From an uncultured Bacilli bacterium (GTDB taxonomy: Bacteria > Bacillota_I > Bacilli_A > RF39 > UBA660): 7,292 bases of DNA. The position numbers and the translations under genes were made by a program. Of this stretch, positions 1 to 5,544 are shown one piece after another. The DNA lies in contig CAPQQE010000051.1 of NCBI GenBank assembly GCA_948687865.1, positions 615-7,906 on the forward strand, in the 5' to 3' direction. The notes under the pieces are model-generated. The model saw only the letters and a program-made list of their open reading frames with translations, did no database searches and was not told where the DNA came from. Within the stretch, counting starts at the first letter, position 1. Each line of letters opens with the position of its first letter.

Positions 1-264
1 ACTAATTTATTTTTAGATTATGCAGAAGATATGGCGGAAGAACAAAAAGTTATGACAATGGCAAGTTGGATTGAAGTAACTGACAAATTACTAAAATTTA
101 GAGAAAAGGAAATTTTAAATAATTCAGGTAGAATATCACATGAACAGGCTAAAGAAAAAGCAGAAAGTGAGTATGAAAAATTTAGAGTTAAACAAGATCG
201 AGAATATATATCATCAATGGATGAAATGTATGAAAGATATTTAAAAGGAGAAGATACTGAATGA
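1..264 (+). CDS. RhuM family protein, C-terminal part (5' end outside window)
   Basis: The reading frame is open from base 1, with TNLFLDYAEDMAEEQ preceding the first internal Met at 31. The gene therefore starts upstream of the window and only its last 87 residues are seen. The visible part matches what I know of the C-terminus of the virulence RhuM family: a FLD(Y/F)AED segment, then MTMASWIEVTDKLLKF, then ISHEQAKEKAESEYEKF, and a charged helical tail. Family members are usually about 330-350 residues, so roughly a quarter is present. RhuM was named from a Salmonella pathogenicity island; its biochemical role is unknown, and members are common in accessory DNA. The stop codon TGA lies inside the ATGA that starts the next gene, so the two are probably translated together. 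The family call comes from recalled motif similarity, not from a search. Confidence 0.8.
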   Translation, partial: TNLFLDYAEDMAEEQKVMTMASWIEVTDKLLKFREKEILNNSGRISHEQAKEKAESEYEKFRVKQDREYISSMDEMYERYLKGEDTE

Positions 265-761
265 AAATAGTATTAATTGAACCAACATTAGAAGAATATT
301 GGTATGAACAAAAACTACAAAGTGATCCAGAAACTATGAATTATAATGCAGGATATGATGTATCATTTTATGGTTATCACTATGATACTGGATGTATTGA
401 TCTTCCTGAATCTAAATGGAGAGATACTTTCGATAAAAGAAATAATAATAATAAGTTCTTTGCTTATATTAAAGACGAAGAACTTAATGAATATGTGGGT
501 TATTGTAATTATCATTATAATGCGAATGATAATAGATATGAGTGTGGCTTAATAATAGAAGCAAAATATCGTGGTAAAGGTTATTCAAAAACTGCATTAA
601 AATTATTATGTGAAAACGCAAAAGAAAATGGAATAAAAGAATTATATGATAATTTTGAAATAGATAGAGGAAATACTTTAAGTGTTTTTGAATCAGTAGG
701 TTTTTCTGTTGTTGAAAAAAAACATGGAAAAAATTTAATAAAGATGTTGAAGGTGTATTAG
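261..761 (+). CDS. GNAT family N-acetyltransferase
   Basis: This 166-residue protein has a single GNAT fold. Motif A, the acetyl-CoA pyrophosphate-binding loop, is seen as GLIIEAKYRGKGYSKTAL, with R/Q-x-x-G-x-G/A represented by RGKGYS at residues 104-109. Motif B follows as DRGNTLSVFESVGF at about 135-148, where N138 takes the place of the usual DxxNxxA asparagine. It ends in the usual closing strand. The N-terminus (IEPTLEEYWYEQKL, then DLPESKW) resembles a family common in Clostridia whose substrate is unknown. The ATG overlaps the upstream RhuM stop by 4 bp, and AAAAGGAG at 243-250 lies 10 bp before it, which fixes the start. The acyl acceptor cannot be told from sequence. GNAT toxins exist, but they normally pair with ribbon-helix-helix antitoxins, and none is visible here. 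Confidence 0.9.
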   Translation: MKIVLIEPTLEEYWYEQKLQSDPETMNYNAGYDVSFYGYHYDTGCIDLPESKWRDTFDKRNNNNKFFAYIKDEELNEYVGYCNYHYNANDNRYECGLIIEAKYRGKGYSKTALKLLCENAKENGIKELYDNFEIDRGNTLSVFESVGFSVVEKKHGKNLIKMLKVY

Positions 762-790
762 TAAAAATAGTATTACATTAACTATACACC
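752..790 (+). other. Possible stem-loop at the end of the GNAT gene
   Basis: GGTGTA (752-757) plus TAG (759-761) can pair with CTA (782-784) plus TACACC (785-790). This gives a 9-bp stem with one bulged T around the stop codon. No U-run follows (the next bases are ACAACAATA), so it is not a standard intrinsic terminator. It may only mark the 3' end of the RhuM-GNAT message. Confidence 0.25.
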
Positions 791-856
791 ACAACAATAC
801 AACCTAAATTATATGATTATATAACTACGCAACTGACATCAATACCACTTAAAACC

Positions 857-995
857 AACTATTCTTAACATCAAAACAACACATGTGGAATGTGTATGCA
901 TGTTAAATAGAAGGTAGAACCTTATAAATAAAGGAAAAATTAAATATTCGGTGTGGGTAAAAAAATGGTAAAAAACGAGTGAATTGCTGATATTT
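857..995 (+). repeat. Intergenic direct repeat, copy 1
   Basis: This is a diverged copy of the sequence at about 3696-3826, in the same orientation. Shared anchors in order are AACTATT (857), then ATGTGGAATGTGTATGC (883-899) exactly 26 bases later as in copy 2, AAATAAAGG (926-934), TTCGGTG.GGG (947-957), ATGGTAAAAAA-like (965) and GAGTGAATTG.TGATA (977-992). Small gaps of about 5-10 bases separate the anchors. In the frame that is open in copy 2, this copy stops after seven codons, so a shared protein is unlikely. ACACAT and ATGTGT (879-895) can form a small hairpin around the core. The repeat ends just before the ABC gene promoter. The rest of the 762-1070 gap holds an AT-only inverted repeat at 809-824, and I see no gene in it. 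Boundaries are approximate. Confidence 0.6.
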
Positions 996-1005
996 TTACT
1001 AATTT

Positions 1006-1035
1006 TTGAAGGAAATATTGTAAGTATTGTATAAT
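1006..1035 (+). promoter_or_regulatory. Candidate sigma-A promoter for the ABC transporter gene
   Basis: TTGAAG at 1006-1011 and a perfect TATAAT at 1030-1035 are separated by 18 bp. Transcription would begin near 1042, leaving a leader of about 30 bases. The ribosome binding site AAGGAAA (1057-1063) then lies 7 bp before the ATG at 1071. The -10 continues as TATAATTAA, which is also seen at the Bro-N promoter. Confidence 0.5.
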
Positions 1036-1070
1036 TAAATAAAAAAATTTTAAAATAAGGAAAAGAAAAA

Positions 1071-2699
1071 ATGATAAAAGACGATATAAATATAATTAAA
1101 TTATTTTTTAAATCAATCCCAATAAATAGAAAAAATTTGATCTTGATTTTTTCATGTTTAATAATATGCGGTATAATTTCTTTAGTTATTCCAGTATGCA
1201 TTTCAGAAGTTATAAATAGTTTAACAAGACTGGATTCACAAAATTCATATAAATTTATTGCAATAGCATTTGGATTGGAATTCTTATATTTTATATTTTC
1301 GTTTATAAATAAAAAAATATATATTAGAAATTACAATTACTATTTTAAAAGAATTCAAAACATTATACTTAATAGTATCTTAAAATATAATGAAAATGAA
1401 ATTAACAAATTATCTAAGGGTAAGTTAAATAATATTATTAGTAATGATGTTGGTAATTTATCAATGTTAACTGAACAAATCTGTGAACTAATAATAGGAC
1501 TAGTTAAGATGATGATTATTTTTATCATTTGTTTGAAGTTTAATATTATTATGGGCATATTAATGATTGTTTTTGATATAATCCATATAAAAATATTAGA
1601 TTACTATAATAAAAATATAACTAATTGTGAAAACCTAATTTACAAATCAAAAGACAAAATTAATGATTTGTTTGGTGAAATAGTAGATGGTAACAAAGAA
1701 ATAAAATCATATCATTTAACGAAAAAAATGAACTCAATATTAAATAGTAGACTAATAGAACACGAAAATAACTTTTTCTTAAAATGGAAATATTTAATAA
1801 TGAATTTTACTTTCTTCCCGTTTTTATTAGAAGTTTTTAAATATCTCTTATATTTTTATCTAGGATATAATGTTTTAAATAGTAAAATCTCTATTGGTAC
1901 ACTAGTATTAATAATTAGTTATTATGAATCAGTTTTATCATATAGTGAAACATTTTTATTTAATACCAAAGAATTAAGAATGAAAAAAATATCTATTGAT
2001 AGATTTAATGATGTTGCATTATATAAAAAAAATTATAGTAAGTTTGGCAATTTGAATAAATTATCTGAAAAATTTATGATTGAATTTAAAGATATTGATT
2101 TTAAATATGAAGATAAATATATTTTCAAAAATTTTAATTTAAAAATAAATTGTAATGAAATAACTTCTATCGTAGGTAAAAATGGTAGTGGTAAAAGTAC
2201 TTTAATTAAATTGTTGCTTCGTATAAATGATGTAAGTAATGGCGAAATATTATTAAATAATCATAATATAAATGATTATAGTGAAGAATTTTATAATACT
2301 AATATATCAGTTGTATATCAAAAATCATTTTTATTTAATATGAGTATAAAGGATAATCTTTTATTAATTAATAATGATTTTGATAAAATTTTAGATATTT
2401 GTAAAGAAATAGGGGTTCACGAAAAAATCTTAAAACTAGAAAATGGATATGATACGATTTTAAATAAAGATGGCAATAATATATCTGGTGGAGAAAAACA
2501 ATTAATATGTTTGGCTCGTGCACTTTTATTAGATCCTAAGGTTTTAATTCTTGATGAAATTAACAATTCTTTAGATTTGAATGTTCAAAATGAATTACTA
2601 GAATTATTAGTAAAATTAAAGAAGAAATGTACAATTATTTTAATCTCTCATAATAATCAATTTATAAATATATCAGATAATATAATAAAAATTAATTAA
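1071..2699 (+). CDS. ABC exporter half-transporter (fused membrane and ATPase domains)
   Basis: This 542-residue protein has an ABC exporter layout and would form a dimer in the cytoplasmic membrane. Hydrophobic segments lie at about 22-45, 62-80, 138-173 (probably two helices), 241-268 and 275-290. The ATPase domain starts near residue 335 and carries Walker A GKNGSGKST (369-377), Q-loop Q417, signature ISGGE (471-475), Walker B VLILDE (491-496) and H-loop H527. All key ATPase residues are intact. Two oddities: the stretch after Walker B reads INNSLD where ATSALD is usual, and the protein ends 15 residues after H527. It lacks the usual xGxIvExG-H-xEL tail, and it is short for the family (about 570-600). 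No C39 peptidase domain, leader-peptide gene or partner transporter is nearby, so the substrate is unknown; drug, lipid or peptide export are all possible. Confidence 0.93.
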   Translation: MIKDDINIIKLFFKSIPINRKNLILIFSCLIICGIISLVIPVCISEVINSLTRLDSQNSYKFIAIAFGLEFLYFIFSFINKKIYIRNYNYYFKRIQNIILNSILKYNENEINKLSKGKLNNIISNDVGNLSMLTEQICELIIGLVKMMIIFIICLKFNIIMGILMIVFDIIHIKILDYYNKNITNCENLIYKSKDKINDLFGEIVDGNKEIKSYHLTKKMNSILNSRLIEHENNFFLKWKYLIMNFTFFPFLLEVFKYLLYFYLGYNVLNSKISIGTLVLIISYYESVLSYSETFLFNTKELRMKKISIDRFNDVALYKKNYSKFGNLNKLSEKFMIEFKDIDFKYEDKYIFKNFNLKINCNEITSIVGKNGSGKSTLIKLLLRINDVSNGEILLNNHNINDYSEEFYNTNISVVYQKSFLFNMSIKDNLLLINNDFDKILDICKEIGVHEKILKLENGYDTILNKDGNNISGGEKQLICLARALLLDPKVLILDEINNSLDLNVQNELLELLVKLKKKCTIILISHNNQFINISDNIIKIN

Positions 2700-2730
2700 A
2701 ATAAACAATTATAAAAAAATCAAAACAAAA

Positions 2731-2743
2731 TCTTAATTTAAGA
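2731..2743. promoter_or_regulatory. Perfect 13-bp palindrome, possible operator for the Bro-N gene
   Basis: TCTTAATTTAAGA reads as 6-bp arms around a central T. It covers the likely -35 position (about 2733-2738) of the promoter whose TATAAT lies at 2756-2761, so a bound protein would block RNA polymerase. It is AT-rich, so chance is a real alternative. No U-run follows, which argues against a terminator for the ABC gene. Confidence 0.35.
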
Positions 2744-2761
2744 ACATATGTTTGATATAAT
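2733..2761 (+). promoter_or_regulatory. Candidate promoter for the Bro-N gene
   Basis: A perfect TATAAT lies at 2756-2761, with a weak -35 (TTAATT, 2733-2738) 17 bp upstream. Transcription would start near 2768. That is downstream of the ATG at 2748 and upstream of the strong ribosome binding site at 2774-2781, so this site also helps decide the translation start of the Bro-N gene. Confidence 0.45.
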
Positions 2762-2789
2762 TAATACATCATTAAAGGAGGTTTGGGAA

Positions 2790-3629
2790 ATGAATAACGA
2801 ATTAAAAATAGTAGAAAAAATATTTTATGATAGACAAATAAGAACTATTTGGAATAGTAATGAAGAAAAATTTTATATTAGTGTAGTTGATATAATTGAA
2901 GTTCTAACTGATAGTACTGAACCAAGAAAATACTGGAATTGGTTGAAAAATAAATTATTAAAAGAAGAACAATTTGAAACGTCTAGTATTACTAGACAGT
3001 TCAAATTAACAGCCAAAGATGGCAAAAATCGTTTAACTGATGTCGTAGATATTGAAAGTATGTTTAGAATTATTGAATCAATTCCTAGTAAAAATGCCGA
3101 ACCAATTAAGCTATGGCTTGCAAGACTTGGTAAAGAAAGAATAGATGAAGAATATGATCCAGAAATTACTATTAATCGTGCTCTTGAAACTTATAAAAGG
3201 AAGGGTTATTCAGATGAATGGATAAACCAAAGATTAAAATCTATAGATGCTAGAAAAGAATTTACTGATGAATTAAAAAATAAAGGAATAGAAAGTAGCA
3301 AAGATTTCGCAATACTCACTAATATTTTAACAAGTGTATGGAGTGGTTATTTTGTAAAAGAGTATAAGGAATTAAAAAATCTTAAGAAAGAAAGCTTAAG
3401 AGATAATATGACTAATATGGAGTTAGTATTAAATATGCTTGCTGAAGTATCTTCTACAGAAATATCTAAAAGTTCAAATGATAAAGGTTATAATGGTGTA
3501 AAAAAATCTATTGTAAAAGGTGGTAATGTTGCAAAAACTGCTAAAGAACAAATAGAAAAAGAAACGGGTAAAAAAATAGTAAGTAGTACTAATAATAAAA
3601 ACATTAAACAAATAGATAACTATACATAA
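2790..3629 (+). CDS. Bro-N domain, DinD/antirepressor-like protein
   Basis: This 279-residue protein has a Bro-N domain at about residues 9-115 (IRTIWNSNEEKFYISVVDIIEVLT, then RKYWNWLK, LTDVVDIESMFRIIESIP and AEPIKLWLARLG). A long conserved C-terminal part follows: RALETYKRKGYSDEWINQRL, DARKEFTDEL, LRDNMTNMELVLNMLAE and a Gly/Lys-rich tail. This layout matches the DinD-like/phage antirepressor group; Bro-N domains are linked to DNA binding and phage regulation. An alternative ATG at 2748 would add 14 residues, but AAAGGAGG (2774-2781) sits 8 bp before the ATG at 2790 and a TATAAT at 2756-2761 lies between the two, so I choose 2790. The gene seems to be its own unit between the ABC gene and repeat copy 2. 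No other phage genes are visible. Exact function is unknown. Confidence 0.9.
   Translation: MNNELKIVEKIFYDRQIRTIWNSNEEKFYISVVDIIEVLTDSTEPRKYWNWLKNKLLKEEQFETSSITRQFKLTAKDGKNRLTDVVDIESMFRIIESIPSKNAEPIKLWLARLGKERIDEEYDPEITINRALETYKRKGYSDEWINQRLKSIDARKEFTDELKNKGIESSKDFAILTNILTSVWSGYFVKEYKELKNLKKESLRDNMTNMELVLNMLAEVSSTEISKSSNDKGYNGVKKSIVKGGNVAKTAKEQIEKETGKKIVSSTNNKNIKQIDNYT
2981..2997. other. Perfect 17-bp palindrome inside the Bro-N gene
   Basis: GTCTAGTATTACTAGAC has 8-bp arms around a central T and lies within codons 64-70 of the Bro-N gene. It could be an intragenic protein-binding site or an mRNA hairpin. It could also be coincidence, since the residues it encodes (around SSIT) fall in a variable part of the domain. 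Confidence 0.3.
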
Positions 3630-3695
3630 TAAACATTATACCTAATATGTTTGTATATTATGACATAGTCAGTTATAAACAAACACATCAGTATG

Positions 3696-3826
3696 AACTA
3701 TTAATAATATACATTCTAGTGATGTGGAATGTGTATGCGTGTTGTGCTTGCGCTAAAAATAAAGGGAAAGAGGGCTTCAGTAGGGAGGAAATGGTAAAAA
3801 AATGAGTAAATAATTGATAACATATT
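3696..3826 (+). repeat. Intergenic direct repeat, copy 2, with G-rich core
   Basis: This is the second copy of the repeat at about 857-995, same orientation. Shared anchors are AACTATT (3696), ATGTGGAATGTGTATGC (3722-3738), AAATAAAGG (3757-3765), TTCAGTAGGG (3776-3785), ATGGTAAAAAA (3791) and GAGTAAATAATTGATA (3804-3819). By hand count, 33 of 73 bases in 3722-3794 are G or C, about 27 of them G, against about a quarter G+C around it. ATACATTC (3709-3716) can pair with GAATGT/GTAT (3727-3736), giving a bulged stem absent in this form from copy 1. A 27-codon frame (3722-3805, starting MWNVYACC and ending in TGA) is open here but not in copy 1, so I do not call it a gene. Boundaries are approximate. 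Confidence 0.6.
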
Positions 3827-3943
3827 TTGAATTGATTAGAGATATTCACTTCTTTTTTGTGCCCATATATAGCTATTTTATATTTATAGAGTGGCTAGAG
3901 TTGAAGGTGGAATAGGAAGGGCTATGACGATTAAAATGATAAA

Positions 3944-3970
3944 ATACCTTATAGGTATAGTGTTGCTATA
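3944..3970. promoter_or_regulatory. Two overlapping inverted repeats upstream of abiE
   Basis: ATACC-TTATA-GGTAT (3944-3958) and TATAG-TGTTG-CTATA (3956-3970) overlap by three bases. Both have 5-bp arms and 5-base spacers. They lie 24 bp before the proposed -35 of the abiE promoter. AbiEi antitoxins are known to repress their own promoters by binding inverted repeats, so these are candidate operator sites. The distance from the promoter and the short arms keep confidence low. Confidence 0.3.
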
Positions 3971-3993
3971 TAAATAAAAATTTTCATAATCCA

Positions 3994-4022
3994 TTTACTT
4001 TTTAACGAATAAATGATAATAT
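3994..4022 (+). promoter_or_regulatory. Candidate promoter for the abiE operon
   Basis: TTTACT (3994-3999) and TAATAT (4017-4022) are 17 bp apart, and TGA (4014-4016) gives an extended -10. The sequence ATGATAATATT recurs at 6372-6382 before the membrane protein gene. The ribosome binding site GAAAGGA (4031-4037) follows, 11 bp from the ATG. Confidence 0.45.
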
Positions 4023-4048
4023 TTTAGTTAGAAAGGAAATGAATTAAA

Positions 4049-4642
4049 ATGGATTTTTATAATAAAATTTTTAAAATCGTTGAAAAAAATAATGGCTATG
4101 TTACCACTAAAGAAGTTGTAAAAAATGGAATTAATAAAACATTTTTAACAAATATGGTTAAGAACGGAACATTAGTAAGGATTTCAAGAGGATATTATGG
4201 ATTACCTAATTATATAGAAGATGAATATTATAAAATTGCTTCTAAAAGTAAAAATGCTAGATTTTCAATGGCAACTGCACTTTATCTTCATAATTTATCT
4301 GATCGTACACCATTAGTATTTAATGTTACTTTACCTTTTGGATATAGTGGAATATTGCAAAAAGAAAAAAATGTAATTCTTAATTTTGTAAAAAGAGAAC
4401 TGCTTGATTTAGGAGTAATAGAAATGCCTTCACCGTTTGGAATGAAAATCAAAGTTTATGATGTGGAGAGAACGATTTGTGATATTATTAAAAACAAAAA
4501 CAAACTGGACGCAGAAATTTTTTCTAAAGCATTAAAAGATTATGCTAAAAGTAAAAATAAAAATTTAAGAAAACTTACTAAATATGCTAGAGCAATGAAT
4601 ATAGAAAAAAAAGTAAGTGAATATATGGAGGTCTTATTGTAG
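4049..4642 (+). CDS. abiEi: AbiEi-type antitoxin (type IV toxin-antitoxin system)
   Basis: This 197-residue protein has the AbiEi layout. An N-terminal winged helix-turn-helix (about 1-55) has NNGYVTTKEVVKNGINKTFL as its helices and GTLVRISRGYY as the wing. The C-terminal antitoxin domain shows ALYLHNLSDRTP (77-88), a short strand-rich middle and the conserved VYDVERTICDII (136-147). In characterised AbiE systems this protein represses its own promoter and neutralises the AbiEii toxin without a stable complex (type IV), and the pair can abort phage infection. GAAAGGA (4031-4037) supports the ATG at 4049. Its TAG stop shares one base with the GTG of the next gene, the usual antitoxin-toxin order. 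Full length with no sign of damage. Confidence 0.92.
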   Translation: MDFYNKIFKIVEKNNGYVTTKEVVKNGINKTFLTNMVKNGTLVRISRGYYGLPNYIEDEYYKIASKSKNARFSMATALYLHNLSDRTPLVFNVTLPFGYSGILQKEKNVILNFVKRELLDLGVIEMPSPFGMKIKVYDVERTICDIIKNKNKLDAEIFSKALKDYAKSKNKNLRKLTKYARAMNIEKKVSEYMEVLL

Positions 4643-4644
4643 TG
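4627..4644 (+). promoter_or_regulatory. Ribosome binding site and GTG start of the AbiEii toxin
   Basis: GGAGG at 4627-4631 lies inside the last codons of abiEi, 10 bp before a GTG start at 4642. The stop TAG (4640-4642) and the GTG share a G. No ATG near this point in the toxin frame has a comparable site, so this decides the start. Confidence 0.75.
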
Positions 4645-5493
4645 AACAAAGATAAATTAAAAAGTATCATTAGGGAAAAAGCCAATGGCGATAACAATTT
4701 ATCAGCACAACTTTATCAAATGTATTTTTTTGAACATATTTTAGATAGACTTTCTAAAAGTAAATATAAGCATAATATCATTTTAAAAGGTGGGTTACTG
4801 CTATCCTCAATTATAGGAGATGATGAAAGAACTACTAAAGATATGGACGCAGCATTAAAGAGTTTACCATTGGAAAGAGAAGAAGTAACGCAAATAATAA
4901 GGGATATATTAAGTATAGATTTAGATGATGGAATAGATTTTAAGATAGAAGATGTTAAAGATATAAGACAAGAAAGTGAATACAGTGGATTCAAGATAAA
5001 TATACTAGCAATTATGTCAACATTAAAAGTATATTTAGCAATAGAACTAACAACAGGCGATAAAATAACACCAATAGAGATAGAATATAATTATAATTGT
5101 CATTTTGAAGATAAAAAAATACCAATACTTGCATATACACTTGAAACAGTCATAGCAGAGAAGTATCAGACAATTATTGCTAGGGATATTTATAATACTA
5201 GAATGAAAGATTTTTATGACATCTATGTTTTAATCAACGATAACACAGAAAAAATAGACTTTAAAAATTTAATTATGGCAATAAAAAATACATTTAAAAA
5301 CAGAGAAACAGAATTAAATATAGAAGATATTAGGGAACAATTAAGCAATATGAAAACAAGTGAACAACTTATAAAATTATGGGCAAAGTATCAAATTAAT
5401 GCACCATATTCAAGTAATATATCTTTTGAAAATTTATTTATTTCATTAGATTACATAACCAATATATTAGATAATGAGATTGTAACTGTGTAA
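4642..5493 (+). CDS. abiEii: AbiEii/AbiGii-type nucleotidyltransferase toxin
   Basis: This 283-residue protein belongs to the AbiEii nucleotidyltransferase-like toxins of the DNA polymerase beta fold. Motif I is seen as KGGLLLSS (49-56), and the metal-binding TKDMDAAL (65-72) carries D67 and D69. A further acidic strand IEIEY lies at 145-149. The family's C-terminal signature runs from AEKYQTIIARDIYNTR to MKDFYDIYVL (172-197), with K174, R187, D190 and D193. All expected catalytic residues seem present. Studied homologues bind GTP or transfer nucleotides onto tRNA, which stops growth; the target here is unknown. The start is GTG, overlapping the antitoxin TAG by one base (TAGTG), with GGAGG (4627-4631) 10 bp upstream. 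A weak start codon plus coupling could keep the toxin at or below antitoxin level. Confidence 0.93.
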   Translation: MNKDKLKSIIREKANGDNNLSAQLYQMYFFEHILDRLSKSKYKHNIILKGGLLLSSIIGDDERTTKDMDAALKSLPLEREEVTQIIRDILSIDLDDGIDFKIEDVKDIRQESEYSGFKINILAIMSTLKVYLAIELTTGDKITPIEIEYNYNCHFEDKKIPILAYTLETVIAEKYQTIIARDIYNTRMKDFYDIYVLINDNTEKIDFKNLIMAIKNTFKNRETELNIEDIREQLSNMKTSEQLIKLWAKYQINAPYSSNISFENLFISLDYITNILDNEIVTV

Positions 5494-5544
5494 AAAAATC
5501 ACCTCGTAGTTCTTTTTTAAAATTTATGAAAGGAAAAGTACAAT

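Larger units (their letters stand above)
3827..4048. other. Remaining intergenic region upstream of abiE, no confident gene
   Basis: After repeat copy 2, this part of the 419-bp gap (3630-4048) contains a G-rich stretch (about 3889-3923), two overlapping inverted repeats (3944-3970) and the abiE promoter. A 17-codon frame (3924-3977) encodes MTIKMIKYLIGIVLLYK, a hydrophobic stretch with basic residues at both ends. AGGAAGGG lies just before it, but only about 2 bp from the ATG. The same frame is open upstream to 3873. It is too short to call, and nothing else gene-like is visible on either strand. Confidence 0.3.

Noticed and set aside
346..552. 68-codon open frame on the + strand inside the GNAT gene
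   Set aside because: It lies wholly within a well-supported GNAT gene in another frame and is low-complexity Ile/Met-rich sequence.
839..1201. 120-codon open frame on the minus strand
   Set aside because: It overlaps the start of the ABC gene by 131 bp, is dominated by Phe/Ile/Leu from reversed AT-rich sequence, has no family resemblance, and the related stretch in repeat copy 2 is interrupted by stops.
1355..1558. 67-codon minus-strand frame inside the ABC gene
   Set aside because: Antisense shadow of the transporter's membrane domain, without ribosome binding site or motif.
4716..4994. 92-codon minus-strand frame inside abiEii
   Set aside because: Antisense to the toxin, whose motifs are intact; Ser/Leu-rich composition is typical of reversed AT-rich coding sequence.
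5494..5525. A-run and T-run after abiEii as a terminator
   Set aside because: The only stem is A-run against T-run around a 14-15 base loop, with no G-C pairs in the stem. This is too weak to call.
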